Positions 12,333-22,741 of a stretch of 64,000 nt of DNA are shown here, one piece after another (position 1 is the first letter of the stretch; every line of letters begins with the position of its first letter). Below the pieces are notes generated by a model. That model was not told the origin of the DNA. It was given only the letters and a program-made list of their open reading frames with translations, and searched no databases. The DNA is from Tigriopus japonicus. Taxonomy: Eukaryota; Arthropoda; Copepoda; Harpacticoida; Harpacticidae. The position numbers were made by a program, and so were the translations under genes. Location: the NCBI GenBank assembly GCA_010645155.1, contig JAAGOF010000244.1:102900-166899 (forward strand), in the 5' to 3' direction.

Positions 12333-12578
12333 AGCTCATATGTTTTGTCTGCACGAAGGCATGCTGCAAGCATGCTTCCATTATTGACTTCAAGCATGTT
12401 TTAAGCCTGTTAGAGCATTTCTTATCAAATTTTGGGTTAAACATATAATACATAGAAGCTGACATTCATATGGCGTCATTTTAAAAGCCTGAAAACGTTT
12501 AAAAGACGCAAAAACGATGGAAGTCAATTGATGAAGTATGCTTCAAGCATGGATCTCCAAACACAAAACATATGACCT
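12333..12578. mobile_element. MITE with ~65-bp terminal inverted repeats
   Basis: The left end AGCTCATATGTTTTGT... and the reverse complement of the right end AGGTCATATGTTTTGT... match through about 65 bp, including CATGCTGCAAGCAT/CATGCTTGAAGCAT and ATTGACTTC. The 246-bp element is non-coding. Flanks share only ATT on each side, so the superfamily is uncertain. Confidence 0.6.
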
Positions 12579-13122
12579 ATTTTATTGCGTATTGCTATTT
12601 CTAGTTTTGATTGTATTTATCTTCCGTTCTTGTTTAAATGTGAAAAAGGCACTAATGATGACAAACATAGAATCCCATTAAGGAAATAACTTTGGTCAAT
12701 AGAATGCGATGAAAGCATTGCCAAAATCATTTTATCTGACATGACAATTTTTTACTATTATATTTTCTTGAGAACATTTTGCCACTTCTATTGCACTAAA
12801 GCTTGCTACATGATCAAATCTAAGCTATTATTAGGTATTTATGTTAAGAATAATGACAATGTTACAAAATTATGATTGTTCCTGGGTATTTCTAGGACAA
12901 CATTGCAGTACTTAAGCAAACAAATATCATTTTAAAAACTTTGAAGGTTAAAACACCAAATTTCCACCAAATTAGCATTCTGGGCCCACTGTGCCTTGGT
13001 TAAATGATAATTAAGGAAATGAGAGATGCAAACATGGGTAAATTGAGAAACAACAAGGTTTTGTGGGGTTGAAAAACTCGTGGATCATGTTATCTCCATG
13101 AATTCGTAGAGGGCATAAATAT

Positions 13123-16100
13123 TTAGGATATAACTGTGGTTTGATTACAGATATCAAAATAGTTTTGCACATAGTAATTGAACAGAAGGAAATCTGACTC
13201 ATAAACCTTTAGTAATTTGGTCAAAAGCTTGCATGGCACGGTTGAGAACACCTTTAACATTGGTATGTGCGAGAAATTTCCAGCTGTTTTAGAGTTCAGT
13301 TTCACCAGCTCTTTTTTGTTAACATTATTTTGGAAATTGGGTGTTCCTAAGAGAATAGGTAGCTCCTTGGAGTAATTCTCTAACTTCAAAACAACGTCAT
13401 AATTGAAAAGACAAGGGAAACAGTACTGCGACATGGATATAACATGGCCGTTGAAATTTGGATCTGCAATAACATAAGTTAGCAATTCCGTAAAAGTAAT
13501 GTTTCGGATTGGACATCCCGTCGGACCATATGCAGTTTTTCTGTAAAAAGACAAACGATAAAAGAGGGTCAAGAAAATTGAGATCTATTAAATACTAGAG
13601 GGAGTAAACTCGTAAAAACGTGTTGCCTGTCGCCAACTGTTGAGTGGTTAAAAGTTCGGTAACTTTTGAAATGTGTGACCAGGCAAATGAAAACCATGCA
13701 ATTGATTAATCGCAAGTGGAATTGAGTGATGTTTTGGGTCATTTTTGTTATGGCTAGTGATCATTTTTTTTTGAAAAAAGGCGTCGCATGGTCACCATGC
13801 CTTGGATTTGAATAGTACAACTAGGAACTTTTCTGCAAATACATTGAATAAGTTGCTAATAGGAAGAACACACAAAAAAGTTTTTGCATTACATAGGGTT
13901 CATCCAATACATAAATAGTTTGTCTTTTTTAGCTTTTGGCTACCTAAAGAACGCAGTGTTTCTTCGTCCATTTTTTCTAGAATGAAAAATGTTGTTTTTA
14001 AAAGACCCAGAAAAAGTACGTGTAAAATTTTTATTGGAACAAAACCCCGCAGAAATGGGAGAAGACAAGTGAGAAAAAGTTTGCAGATTATGTGCCCCTG
14101 AGTGTTGCGCCGCCCTTTTGTGGTGCATCTGTTGTTTTCTAATCTGCGCTCGATCAAAAATTTCGAACGGTCAGTTGCTTCGCGACAAACGATCGAGAAG
14201 AAGATACGATCGCAGAATTTTAGTGAACCAATGAGTTACTAGAGGCCACAACCGAGCTAAGGGGTAAACAAACAGGTCCAGCTGATGTTTACTTAGCTTC
14301 CCTCATTGGCAAAAATTTGCTGTTTTTTGCTAAAAAATCGAAGAGTTGTTAAAGTCGATGAAAATGGCCACAAGTTGCAATTTTTGGTGCATTTCAATTT
14401 GTGTACCAATCTTCACCTCAATCGAATTAAACTTAAAAGAGTAAAAACGGGTTCAGTGGTGCAAGTTGCTTTTAGAAACTTTGTCCGAGGCCTTTTGATT
14501 ACTCATAAGATCAAAATGATTAATGTGGCAACTTTATGAAAGTCCTAGGTTCTAATGCAATAAAATTTCAGGCTTTCTTTTGTACTTACATATTCAGTTT
14601 GTAATGCTTCAAAAAAGATTCATAAATGGTCAATGTAGGTAGATCACAATGTGCGTTGAGCATTAACATGTATAGGGAGTAAAGCCTTTCGAAAGGATGT
14701 CGGGTAATCAAAAATGAAAGATAACCATTAGAACGGTTCATGATGTATCGCTCCTCTTTCTTGGAAATGGCCGTTTCTTTGCGCCTCTTCAGTACCCTGA
14801 AAGAATTCCAAGAGAAGAAGATATTTTTCAAATGTGAGGGTAACGGCATTGTACCACTAGTAAGTAGATGTTAAGAGATCCAACTTTTTTGACTGTCAAA
14901 CTTTGTATCCCGTTTCCAGGATTGATCAAGGGGATAAAAGATGTAGGAATTGCTCTCCACAAGATGAACGGTATGAAATTAATGTTCCCATTATTTAAGT
15001 CGTTTGGATCGTTGGTAGATTTGGAGCTACCGATTTTTTAAACCTTCTTTCCGTTTTTGTTTTCCCGGTTGGTTCACTTAATTATATAATTTTCTTACTT
15101 TACCAAACCTTTCCCCCTTCAATCCGAGTCATATTATCGTCATATTACTATTATTTTGTTAAATTTCAAGAACTTGGTTGCTTCCAATAAAGTGATCTCT
15201 AGAGCGGCCGAAATTATTTAATTGAATATAACTATATTTAACATAAACATTTCATATGTTCACATTACATATTTGGGCATCCTCTTTCAAAACTAAGGGA
15301 AAATTTCCGTTTTTCATTGAATTTTTTCAGAAATATTCATGAAATTTTACCAAAAAAACTGATATTTCCAAAAAATATTGTTAAAATTTCCCAGTTTTTG
15401 CAATTTTTCCAAGACCCGTTTTGAGGGGAAAAGTCGAACTAAATTGGTAAAATATTCTGCGTGGGAAGCAAATAAATGGTCAGATTGTCCGGGAAAATTA
15501 CATTGACGAATTAGAATCTCGAATAGAAAACCACAGCTCCAATCAAAAGAAAATGATGGAAACTCTGGGTTGAATATTCAACCAAATCTAAGACAATGAA
15601 ATATAAACAAAATGTAGGGTATGAATATAGGCTATCAGGAATAGCCAATTTTCACTACTCTGTATGAATTTTTAACACCAAACCCTGCTTATGTCTACGT
15701 GCATTTCCGGCATTGGAAATTTACAAAGATTTTTTTATTTAGAAAAGAATTGAAAAATATCTATTTATTTCGTTTCAATTCCTACAAATTTAAATTCTTT
15801 TGAAATATTTCGATGTTATTCAAATATTTCCTTAATGTTTTCATGTTATTCGTTAAATACGAATCGGCCTAAAATGAACAAATTGTTAAGAGTTTGCTAT
15901 TTCTTCTTTGAAAATGTTTACTTTTGGAAGATTTTTTTCAAATTTGAAAACTGAATCTGATTTTACGGCTCCCAGCGTAGGCTTAGGGTTGCATCGGAGA
16001 AGAACCCACCCAGGTTTTTCGGGTGTTTTTTTCGGGCGGGTTTTTCGGATTTTTCGTTTTTGGGTTTTTCGGGTTTTGCGTTTCTGGGTTTTTCGGGTTT

Positions 16101-19100
16101 TTTGATTTTTTTGTTTTTTTTTTCAAAATTATTATTCATATTAACTCTTCATATACTCTTCTTCATAATGGACCACATTAACATATAACATCTGAGTTTT
16201 GACGATACAAAAAATATTTATAACTCGATTTTTTCGCAAGAAACAGCAACAACCTTTGACATTTTTTTTTCTCGATTGCTTAAATCCTGCGGGAAATTAT
16301 TTGAAATAAATATTTTACTCACTTTCACTCTACCTTTTCAAAGAAATAGTGTTTTTTTTTCAAATTCTAGAATAGTTTGTGAAAAGAAAATATGTGTTCT
16401 TAAGGAAGCCTTAGGCTAAAAAAGAGAAATTTGAGATAAAAACTTTGCCCAAACATATATTTGGCCAAGTTTGACACTTTTATGTCAACAAGTAACATTT
16501 TTAAGCCGAAAAATGGCAACTTAATAACAACTTCCGTCGAATTGAATGCAGTTTATCAAAATATTGCAACTGTAGGGCTAAAAGCCTGCAACTTGTGGCC
16601 AAAAAAGAGTAACTTCATTCAAGCCCTATTTATAACATATCCCCATACGTAATTCATATCTTCTTCAACAGATTTAGGAGATACAATATCGACGAGTGTT
16701 GAATTTAAGTTGTATATAGTCACTCACATAGAGGTGAGCACAATTTTAAGGGACAAATTAGGGGCTTTTAGGGCAAAAAAAAGTAGAAAAACCCGAAAAA
16801 CCCGAATAACCCGCCCGAAAAACCCGCCCGGGCGGTTTTTTCGGGTTTAATGTCAACCGGGCGGGATTGAAGCAACCCTGCGTAGGCTAGCATAGTTTTG
16901 ATTACAGGGTGCGCCACTTAAACTCGGACAGAGGTTTGATAAAACCCAGCAACGCCAATTTCAATATTTGCGTGAAGACCAACAAATCCAGCTCATAGGC
17001 CAATCACTTGTTTTTATTTTGAGGGGATTTGGAGACTTAAGCTGTTTCAGCAAGAAAAAAGGCAACCAAGAAAGATTGGTTATTCAAGGCTTGTCTGTGA
17101 GGACCATTTCTTGAAGGCTTCTTCAGATCTAAATCCATGAACTTTACTTGTTAGACCATTCTGGAAGGTGGGAAGTAAATGTTTAAAAAATTCGGCTTCC
17201 TTGGCAGCAGCCTTTTAAGCTGCATGGACTAAAATTCCAGCAGAGTAGGTGCGGATCATTTGCTCATGTGCAGAGAGGAGATTCAAGACCGTGGTTAAGA
17301 GCAAGGTCTCTATGTCGAATAACTTAGTAATAGATCTGCTAGATATTGTTGCAATCAACATCATTTGGAACAAGTGCTTTTTGATTCGACGGCTCAGTTC
17401 CATCAAATTATCAAATTTTCATGTCCGATTTTAAGTGGTGCACCCTGTACTACTGCTTCAATATCTAAATATTCCTCTTTAAGATTGAAAAATAACAAGC
17501 AAATGACAAGAAAGTATCTGAAGCTTTTTATTCCAGAAATATGATTTTTTGCGTTTTTTTAAATTTCATTTGCGCTTTTTTGTTTTTATTTGCGCTTTTG
17601 ACCTTTTTCTGCTGCATTTTATTTTACGATTTTGGGCTGATTTTTGTGCAACTTTTGGTAACCAAAAGTTTCTTTTGATTTGCACTTTTTGCCCGTCCTT
17701 ACTCAGGATGAACGCTAGAGCTTAAATTACTGTTCGCGTGTTTGAAGTTTGTGCCCTAAGGCCTATGAATAAAGTTTTAATTATATTGCTGGTGATCAAA
17801 TATCTAACACATGCTTGCTCGTTTGTTACCTATGAAGAAAATGAGGATTCTTTTCAGCGATTCCGTTGCTATCAATCTCGGCATAAAGACTCATCCATGA
17901 AGTCGAAGACACCTTGGGGATGGGACAATAAATCGTTTTTGTGATCTGATCAAAAAATAACTTGCCACGTGTTTGGTTGAAATACTCCTCTCGAATATGA
18001 TCCCTTGGTCGATAAATCGTATGGAATTTGTCCGTTTGCCCAGTTTTAATACACAAAGCTTTGACTTCATTTGCCCTCTCTTCAATAATTCCCTAGAATT
18101 GATTGACCCGGGCTTTCATTTAAATATGTTCTTGTTGATTACAGGGTTAGGCAGAATTCGTGAAACATTAGGTTTAAGATCAAGATTAAGACCCATAGTT
18201 TGAGCCACAATTTCAAATGATAGGTTAAAAAAGATAACACGATACAAGAAAATTGTCATGGAACCTTGGACAAGGTGGCAAAAAGAGGGTGAAGACTCCC
18301 ACGTTTGTCAAGGCCATTTCATTACCTTTAAGATCAAATGAAATCCGGCCTGGACAAGACAACGAAAGACTAAAATCTATCACCATGACTGTTGGTTGGA
18401 GCATAAAAAGGGCCGTTAGGGCAACAAGGACCACTTTTGGTTGTAGTTGAAGTAGCATGGGATGATACCCAAGAGGATGAAAAGGTGCGTGTAAGTTGTA
18501 TTATTGAAATCAACACTTTCAGGGTGGTGGTTTGGCCCAAAGGGGGGCATGACAAATAATGTTGTGTTTTGGAAGAACCACTGAATTTCCCTGGACTTGG
18601 AGGCTAAGGAGAGGAATCTTGATTTCCAGTAGGAACATTTCAATAATGTTCTTCTGCCAATGAGACCTTGCTTATGTTGACAAGAATACTTTTTCAATTT
18701 TCAGCTCAATCAATCGTTGGATTTAAAAGTTATGCTCATTCAAAGTTCAGTACAAATCCTACCGAGAATAAAAATGAAATAGCCCTTTTTTGGTAATCAA
18801 TAATCATGCTTTACCATAAAAGGGCAAATTCATCCATTCTATGCTCTCTTCAGTACATAAGTTTGAGAAGGCATAACTTTTTACTCTGACCATCGATTGA
18901 GCTGAAATTTGAACTACGTTGTCTACTGAATACAAACCGGGTCTCGTTTGAAGAATAATGCAATTGAATTAATCTTCCATGACATCATAACTCTCGCCGT
19001 TAGCCACCCATTCACGGAAATTCAGTGCTTCTTATGTTATGATATGGTATGTTGTATGCAAAACAACTTCTTAGAACAATGATTTCTTATTGACATTGTT

Positions 19101-19339
19101 GATAGAGAGTTATTTCACATATATTTATGTTTCACTAATACTGCCTAACCCTGTTTACTAATGAGATTTGAAATGCTTACCAACCCAAAACTTTTTTTAG
19201 TTTGATTTCGATTGGTTTGAAAAATTATTTCCTCTTCGTCATAAGAATCAAGAGTGAGGGCGTGATGAATGTTGGACATGATTACGTAAATGCACAAAGC
19301 AAACAAAGCCATAGTTAAGAATGTTTTCCGCGGAATCAT
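13123..19339 (-). CDS. Carbohydrate sulfotransferase (Sulfotransfer_2 / CHST8-14-like), four exons
   Basis: A Golgi-type enzyme expected to move sulfate from PAPS to a glycan. Exons on the minus strand: 19339-19181, 18092-17830, 14856-14590 and 13540-13123. Total 1107 nt, 368 residues. Splice sites are GTAAGC/TTCTAG, GTAACA/ACTAG and GTAAGT/TTTACAG, and the phases (0, 2, 2) join exactly. Exon 1 holds a type II signal anchor (residues 7-22, FLTMALFALCIYVIMS). Exon 2 holds the 5'-phosphosulfate loop C109PIPKVSSTSW. Exon 3 holds the 3'-phosphate motif R193HPFERLYS201. Exon 4 holds CPI...FTELLTYV...CFPC..NYDVVLKLEN and the family C-terminus. The start is the first ATG before the anchor. Introns carry hAT-type, TA-flanked and foldback elements. 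The least certain join is exon 1 to exon 2, where an extra exon could be missed. The exact acceptor sugar cannot be told. Confidence 0.85.
15984..16880. mobile_element. hAT-type non-autonomous element with TTTTTCGGG subterminal arrays
   Basis: Ends are TAGGGTTGC and GCAACCCTG, the asymmetric T/C-AGGG type known from Ac-like hAT elements. A perfect 8-bp target duplication CGTAGGCT lies at 15976-15983 and 16881-16888. Inside each end is an array of TTTTTCGGG units (left, 16014-16110) or the inverted CCCGAAAAA units (right, 16785-16860). The 897-bp interior is AT-rich and has no transposase. It lies in intron 2 of the sulfotransferase gene. Confidence 0.85.
16905..17447. mobile_element. TA-flanked MITE (Tc1/mariner-like), intron 2 of sulfotransferase gene
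   Basis: Inverted ends CAGGGTGCGCCACTTAAACT...GGACA and TGTCCGATTTTAAGTGGTGCACCCTG are about 26 bp long. TA dinucleotides flank both ends (16903-16904 and 17448-17449). The 543-bp interior has a 63-codon frame on the minus strand, but no DDE motif is recognisable. It starts only 16 bp beyond the target duplication of the preceding hAT-type element. Confidence 0.75.
17505..17710. repeat. Dispersed T-rich repeat, copy 1
   Basis: The block GACCTTTTTCTGCT...CATTTTA...GGCTGATTTTTGTGCAACTTTTGG is repeated at 25225..25375 in the same orientation. Both copies are preceded by a GACAAGAAAGTA motif. Class unknown. It lies in intron 2 of the sulfotransferase gene, upstream of the TA-flanked MITE in the direction of transcription. 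Confidence 0.5.
18573..19033. mobile_element. Foldback element, copy 2, intron 1 of sulfotransferase gene
   Basis: Same family as 9567..10015: AAGAACCACTGAATTTCCCTGG at the left, AAATTCAGTGCTTCTT at the right, ATTTTCAGCTCAATC arms and a central AGCCCTTTT...AAAAGGGC. It is 461 bp and non-coding. It sits between exon 1 and exon 2 of the sulfotransferase gene. Confidence 0.75.
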
Positions 19340-19639
19340 TTTCACTGCTGATCCGCGGAATAAATCTAGCGACAGGTTTAAGAGCCACTAACTTCAAAGT
19401 TTAATGAAAAAGCTGAGCATTGTTGAATCAATGACCACTTGTCACAAAACAAGCAGAACATGTGTTGTTGAACTACTATACTCGCAATTAGGTTTATCTG
19501 TTTTTTTAATTCTCTCGTTAAAGATTTGATTGTATTTGAGGACGTCCTAAAACTAAATGACAAGAATGCCTGGACGGGGGCAACAAAGGGATCTGGATTT
19601 TAAAAGCAATTTCAGCAAATAAAAAGATAACATACATTG

Positions 19640-19800
19640 TGGGCGAGGCATGGCGTAGTGCTTACTGCGTCGGATTGTCGATGTCGAGCGGTTGGTTGGG
19701 GTTCGATCCTGGCTGACTGCCACCCTCCAAACTCAACTCTTTGGAGTCACGCTTTAGCGTTGAATTATCTTTCAATGCAAACAATTACCAATATATACCA
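19640..19800 (+). repeat. tRNA-derived SINE-like sequence
   Basis: An A-box-like TGGCGTAGTGCT begins at 19651 and a B-box GGTTCGATCC lies at 19700-19709. The head shares GTGCTTACTGC and GTTGGGGTTCG with the tRNA-like part of the MITE at 45577..45938. The 3' limit is not clear. Confidence 0.55.
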
Positions 19801-20148
19801 TTGGCAGCCAAAAAGTGGCAAGGGGCGTGAATATTCCTTATGGAACACCCTTTAACAGTGATGTACTGACTCCTTAACAAACACACAAACAATACAATAT
19901 ACAAGATAGTTTGTATGTATAAGATGACAAAGAATTTGTTCATCTTGCTCTTATTAACCATTTGGCTTGCTAAATTGCAGATTTTAGCCATCCAATGAAT
20001 TTCAAGCATTCATTCCTGATGTCATGATGATGACAAAAAAAGTTTATTTACAGAAAATTGTCTGCATACTGTGGCTGGAATGTTCCTGTTTTAAATCAAG
20101 AGGCCAGTTTACATCAAACTCAATCTATGTGCAGCTTAAAAAATGTGT

Positions 20149-20297
20149 AAAGTTAATATTGTTGTTTTAAAGTTAATATTGTTTGTTTTAAAGTTAATAT
20201 TGTTGTTTTAAAGTTAATATTGTTTGTTTTAAAGTTAATATTGTTGTTTTAAAGTTAATATTGTTGTTTTAAAGTTAATATTGTTGTTTTAAAGTTA
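20149..20297. repeat. Minisatellite, 20-21-bp period
   Basis: Seven complete units and a partial eighth of AAAGTTAATATTGTTGTTTT, with some units one base longer (an extra T). The array is almost perfect, so it is probably young and likely length-polymorphic. Confidence 0.9.
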
Positions 20298-20522
20298 TAT
20301 ATTTATTAGATTGAGATCCATTCTCAATTTTGTACAATATCCAGACTCTTTTTAGGCCTTCATTTAGATACATTTCTGAGAACAAAATCTCACAAAATAT
20401 GTATGAAACTCAAATAGATGCTACAGATAACAATTTTTAAGATAAACATGTTTTTGTTCCCTTTATGTGACCTTATTTTCGTTTTGAGCAAAAAGTCGGA
20501 GTCACGAACGCTCTTATTTCAG

Positions 20523-20602
20523 AAATGATCCTTCACGAGAAAAATCGTGAAGGCCTGCTCTAGAGCGCTATAAAAAAATAGCGCCCTAGCTTGCTCTAGA
20601 TC
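20523..20602. repeat. Two adjacent hairpins
   Basis: TTCACGA-GAAAAA-TCGTGAA is followed a few bases later by CTAGAGCGCTAT-AAAAAA-ATAGCGCCCTAG. Both stems are strong and the loops A-rich. No ORF overlaps. They could be remnants of foldback ends or a structured RNA; the sequence alone does not decide. Confidence 0.4.
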
Positions 20603-20935
20603 CCGGTACGGCCAAGAGAATCGAGAACTTACCACAATAAATTGTATATCAATCAATCAATTTCCCCTCCTCCTGGTGGAAAGAGATATGGTGTTTTAAA
20701 GGAGAGACTTTTGGCTTTGTTTGCCTTGTTCATTAGATCTTTTTGCCCATCACATGGCTTCTCAACTTCTCACCGAAAACAAATTATTGCACTTCCCGCC
20801 AAACGTCCAATACACTTCACTTTAAGTAAGAAGAGTCCCATTCTCATTGGATTGGATAAATAAAACAAAGACTGCCCTTTGATAATTGTTCTTGTTTTGA
20901 GCCACTTTTTTTGGGCCCTTGCATCCGAACATGAT

Positions 20936-22003
20936 CAATTTTAGGTCCACTCCTGTTTATTCTCTTCATTGCCCATCTCCAGAAGTTTAGAACAAAAGCC
21001 AGTATTTCTTCATATGCTGATGACACAAAATTTGTTTGTGGAAGGGATGGTCAGGACTCAAAATGTTTAGTTGAGGACTTGGAGAAAGTCTACTCTTGGG
21101 TTGGCGAGAGTAACATGGCATTGAATGGGATGAAATTCCGCAAAATGGCGTATGTGGCGTCAAAATAAGATGTTCCACTCAAAGACAATGGAGGTTTTGA
21201 TATTGAGCAGGTATCGTCCATGAGGGATTTAGGAGTTGTCATCCAAGATGATGGAAAGTTTGATGAGCATATCCACTTGAAAGTGGGGAAGGCATTTCAA
21301 ACATGTGGCTGGATCTATTGCACTTTCAAGTCCAGAGATATTATTACGATGCTAACTCTGTACAAGTCGATTGTTCAGCCGCATCTTGAATATGCCTCAC
21401 CCATTTGGGCTCCAATGAGTTCAGCAGGTTTGCAAAAGGTTGAGCAGGTTCAAAGATGTTTTACTAGGAACATCGCAGGAATGAGAGAGCTCTCGTATTG
21501 GAAGAGACTCCAAAAGTTAGGGTTGTACAGTACTCAGAGAAGGTATGAAAGGTATCTGAAACTGTATGTTTTCAAGAGCATTCACGGGCTTTGTCCTAAC
21601 CCAGGCTTTGAGATCAGTTGTAGCGATCGTAGAGGTTTTACGTGCGCTCTGAGAGCACCTCCAAATCCTAAGGAATCAAGGCTAGTTCGAACAATGAAGT
21701 CCTCCTCTCTTCTTTATCGGGCTCCTTCATTGTTCAACTTGTTGCCTATTTGCCTTCGTCGGAAATATGTAGGGGTTGATCCTTTAATTGCATTTAAGGC
21801 AGGATTGGACAAATTTTTAAACACTATTCCTGACCAACCCACTACACAAGGGTTGTATAGATCTGCCAACAGTAACTCATTGGTAGATCAAATTTCATAT
21901 AAACATCAATTATTGAAACTATATTAATGATTAACTTTCTTTACAGGGAATCTCATTACTTGTAGCGGTATCAAAAAATCCGCCCCCCCCCCCAAAAAAA
22001 ATG
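20936..22003 (+). pseudogene. LINE-A copy 3 with intact 3' tail
   Basis: A 5'-truncated copy starting at the VLGPLL region of RT. It continues through SYADDTKFV to the C-terminus LLKLY (stop near 21927), with one in-frame stop after VASK (about 21168). From 21220 to 21927 the frame is open for 235 codons. The 3' UTR holds TTACAGGGAATCTCATTACT and TTGTAGCGGTATC, then AAAAAATCCGC followed by a C-run and an A-run (to about 22001). This copy defines the LINE-A 3' end. Confidence 0.85.
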
Positions 22004-22070
22004 TTTTAGGTAAAAGTGATTTGGATCAAAGTTCGAGCCTCATTCTTGTACCCTACTTTGAATAGTTATA

Positions 22071-22739
22071 CCAGGTGGAGTGAAAAGTAACCTCCTTGGC
22101 CGCCAAGATGCAATGCTATTGCAAAAAACGCTTATAGTGTCTTGTAGTCCGTTCATATTTAGGCATACGTTTCAAATTTCAATGGATTATTGCCCTTCAT
22201 TTTGTTTTGACAACTTATTGATGTTGCCGTGTTTGGCATCATGTCAAAAATGGATCCCCAATGGATTTTGTTTTGTCTTTTTTACTAAGCAAAATGGCAA
22301 AGGAAGCAAAAGAAAAGTTTAATAAATGTAATGAGATAAATGCTCCGTCAGATCATACCATTAAACATTAGTTTTGCCACTTTCGTGGTCTCCAAAACTT
22401 CACTACCGATCAAAGACGTTGTCGAAGGCCCTCCGAAACAATTACTGATGAAGATGACAAAAAGTTCAGTATAGTCTTTAGGTTCGCTACCTACTCACGC
22501 ACCTTCACTTTCCGGTCAGCCAGCCCCATTTTATGATTTTTTTTTTTGAGGTTTTCATCCGTAAAATCATCAGATTCATTTTCAACGTGATGCCAAACAC
22601 GTCAGCATCAATGAGCTGTCAAAACAAAATGAATGTCAATAAGCCATTGAAATTTGAAATGAATGCCTAAATATGAATGAACTACAAGGCACTATAGGCA
22701 TATTTTGCAGTAGCATTGCATTTTGTCGGCCCCACCTAG
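22071..22739 (+). mobile_element. Mariner-like element remnant with ~150-bp inverted ends
   Basis: Ends CCAGGTGGAGTG... and CTAGGTGGGG... (reverse complement of the right end) are flanked by TA at 22069-22070 and 22740-22741. Inverted similarity runs inwards over GCAATGCTA-TGCAAAA, TAGTG-CTTGTAGT, TTCATATTTAGGCAT, TTTCAAATTTCAATGG and CATTTTGTTTTGACA. The short centre keeps a trace of a mariner transposase N-terminus (about 22370-22470, reading FRGLQNF...RRPSETITDED). The catalytic domain is missing. It abuts the tail of LINE-A copy 3. Confidence 0.75.
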
Positions 22740-22741
22740 TA

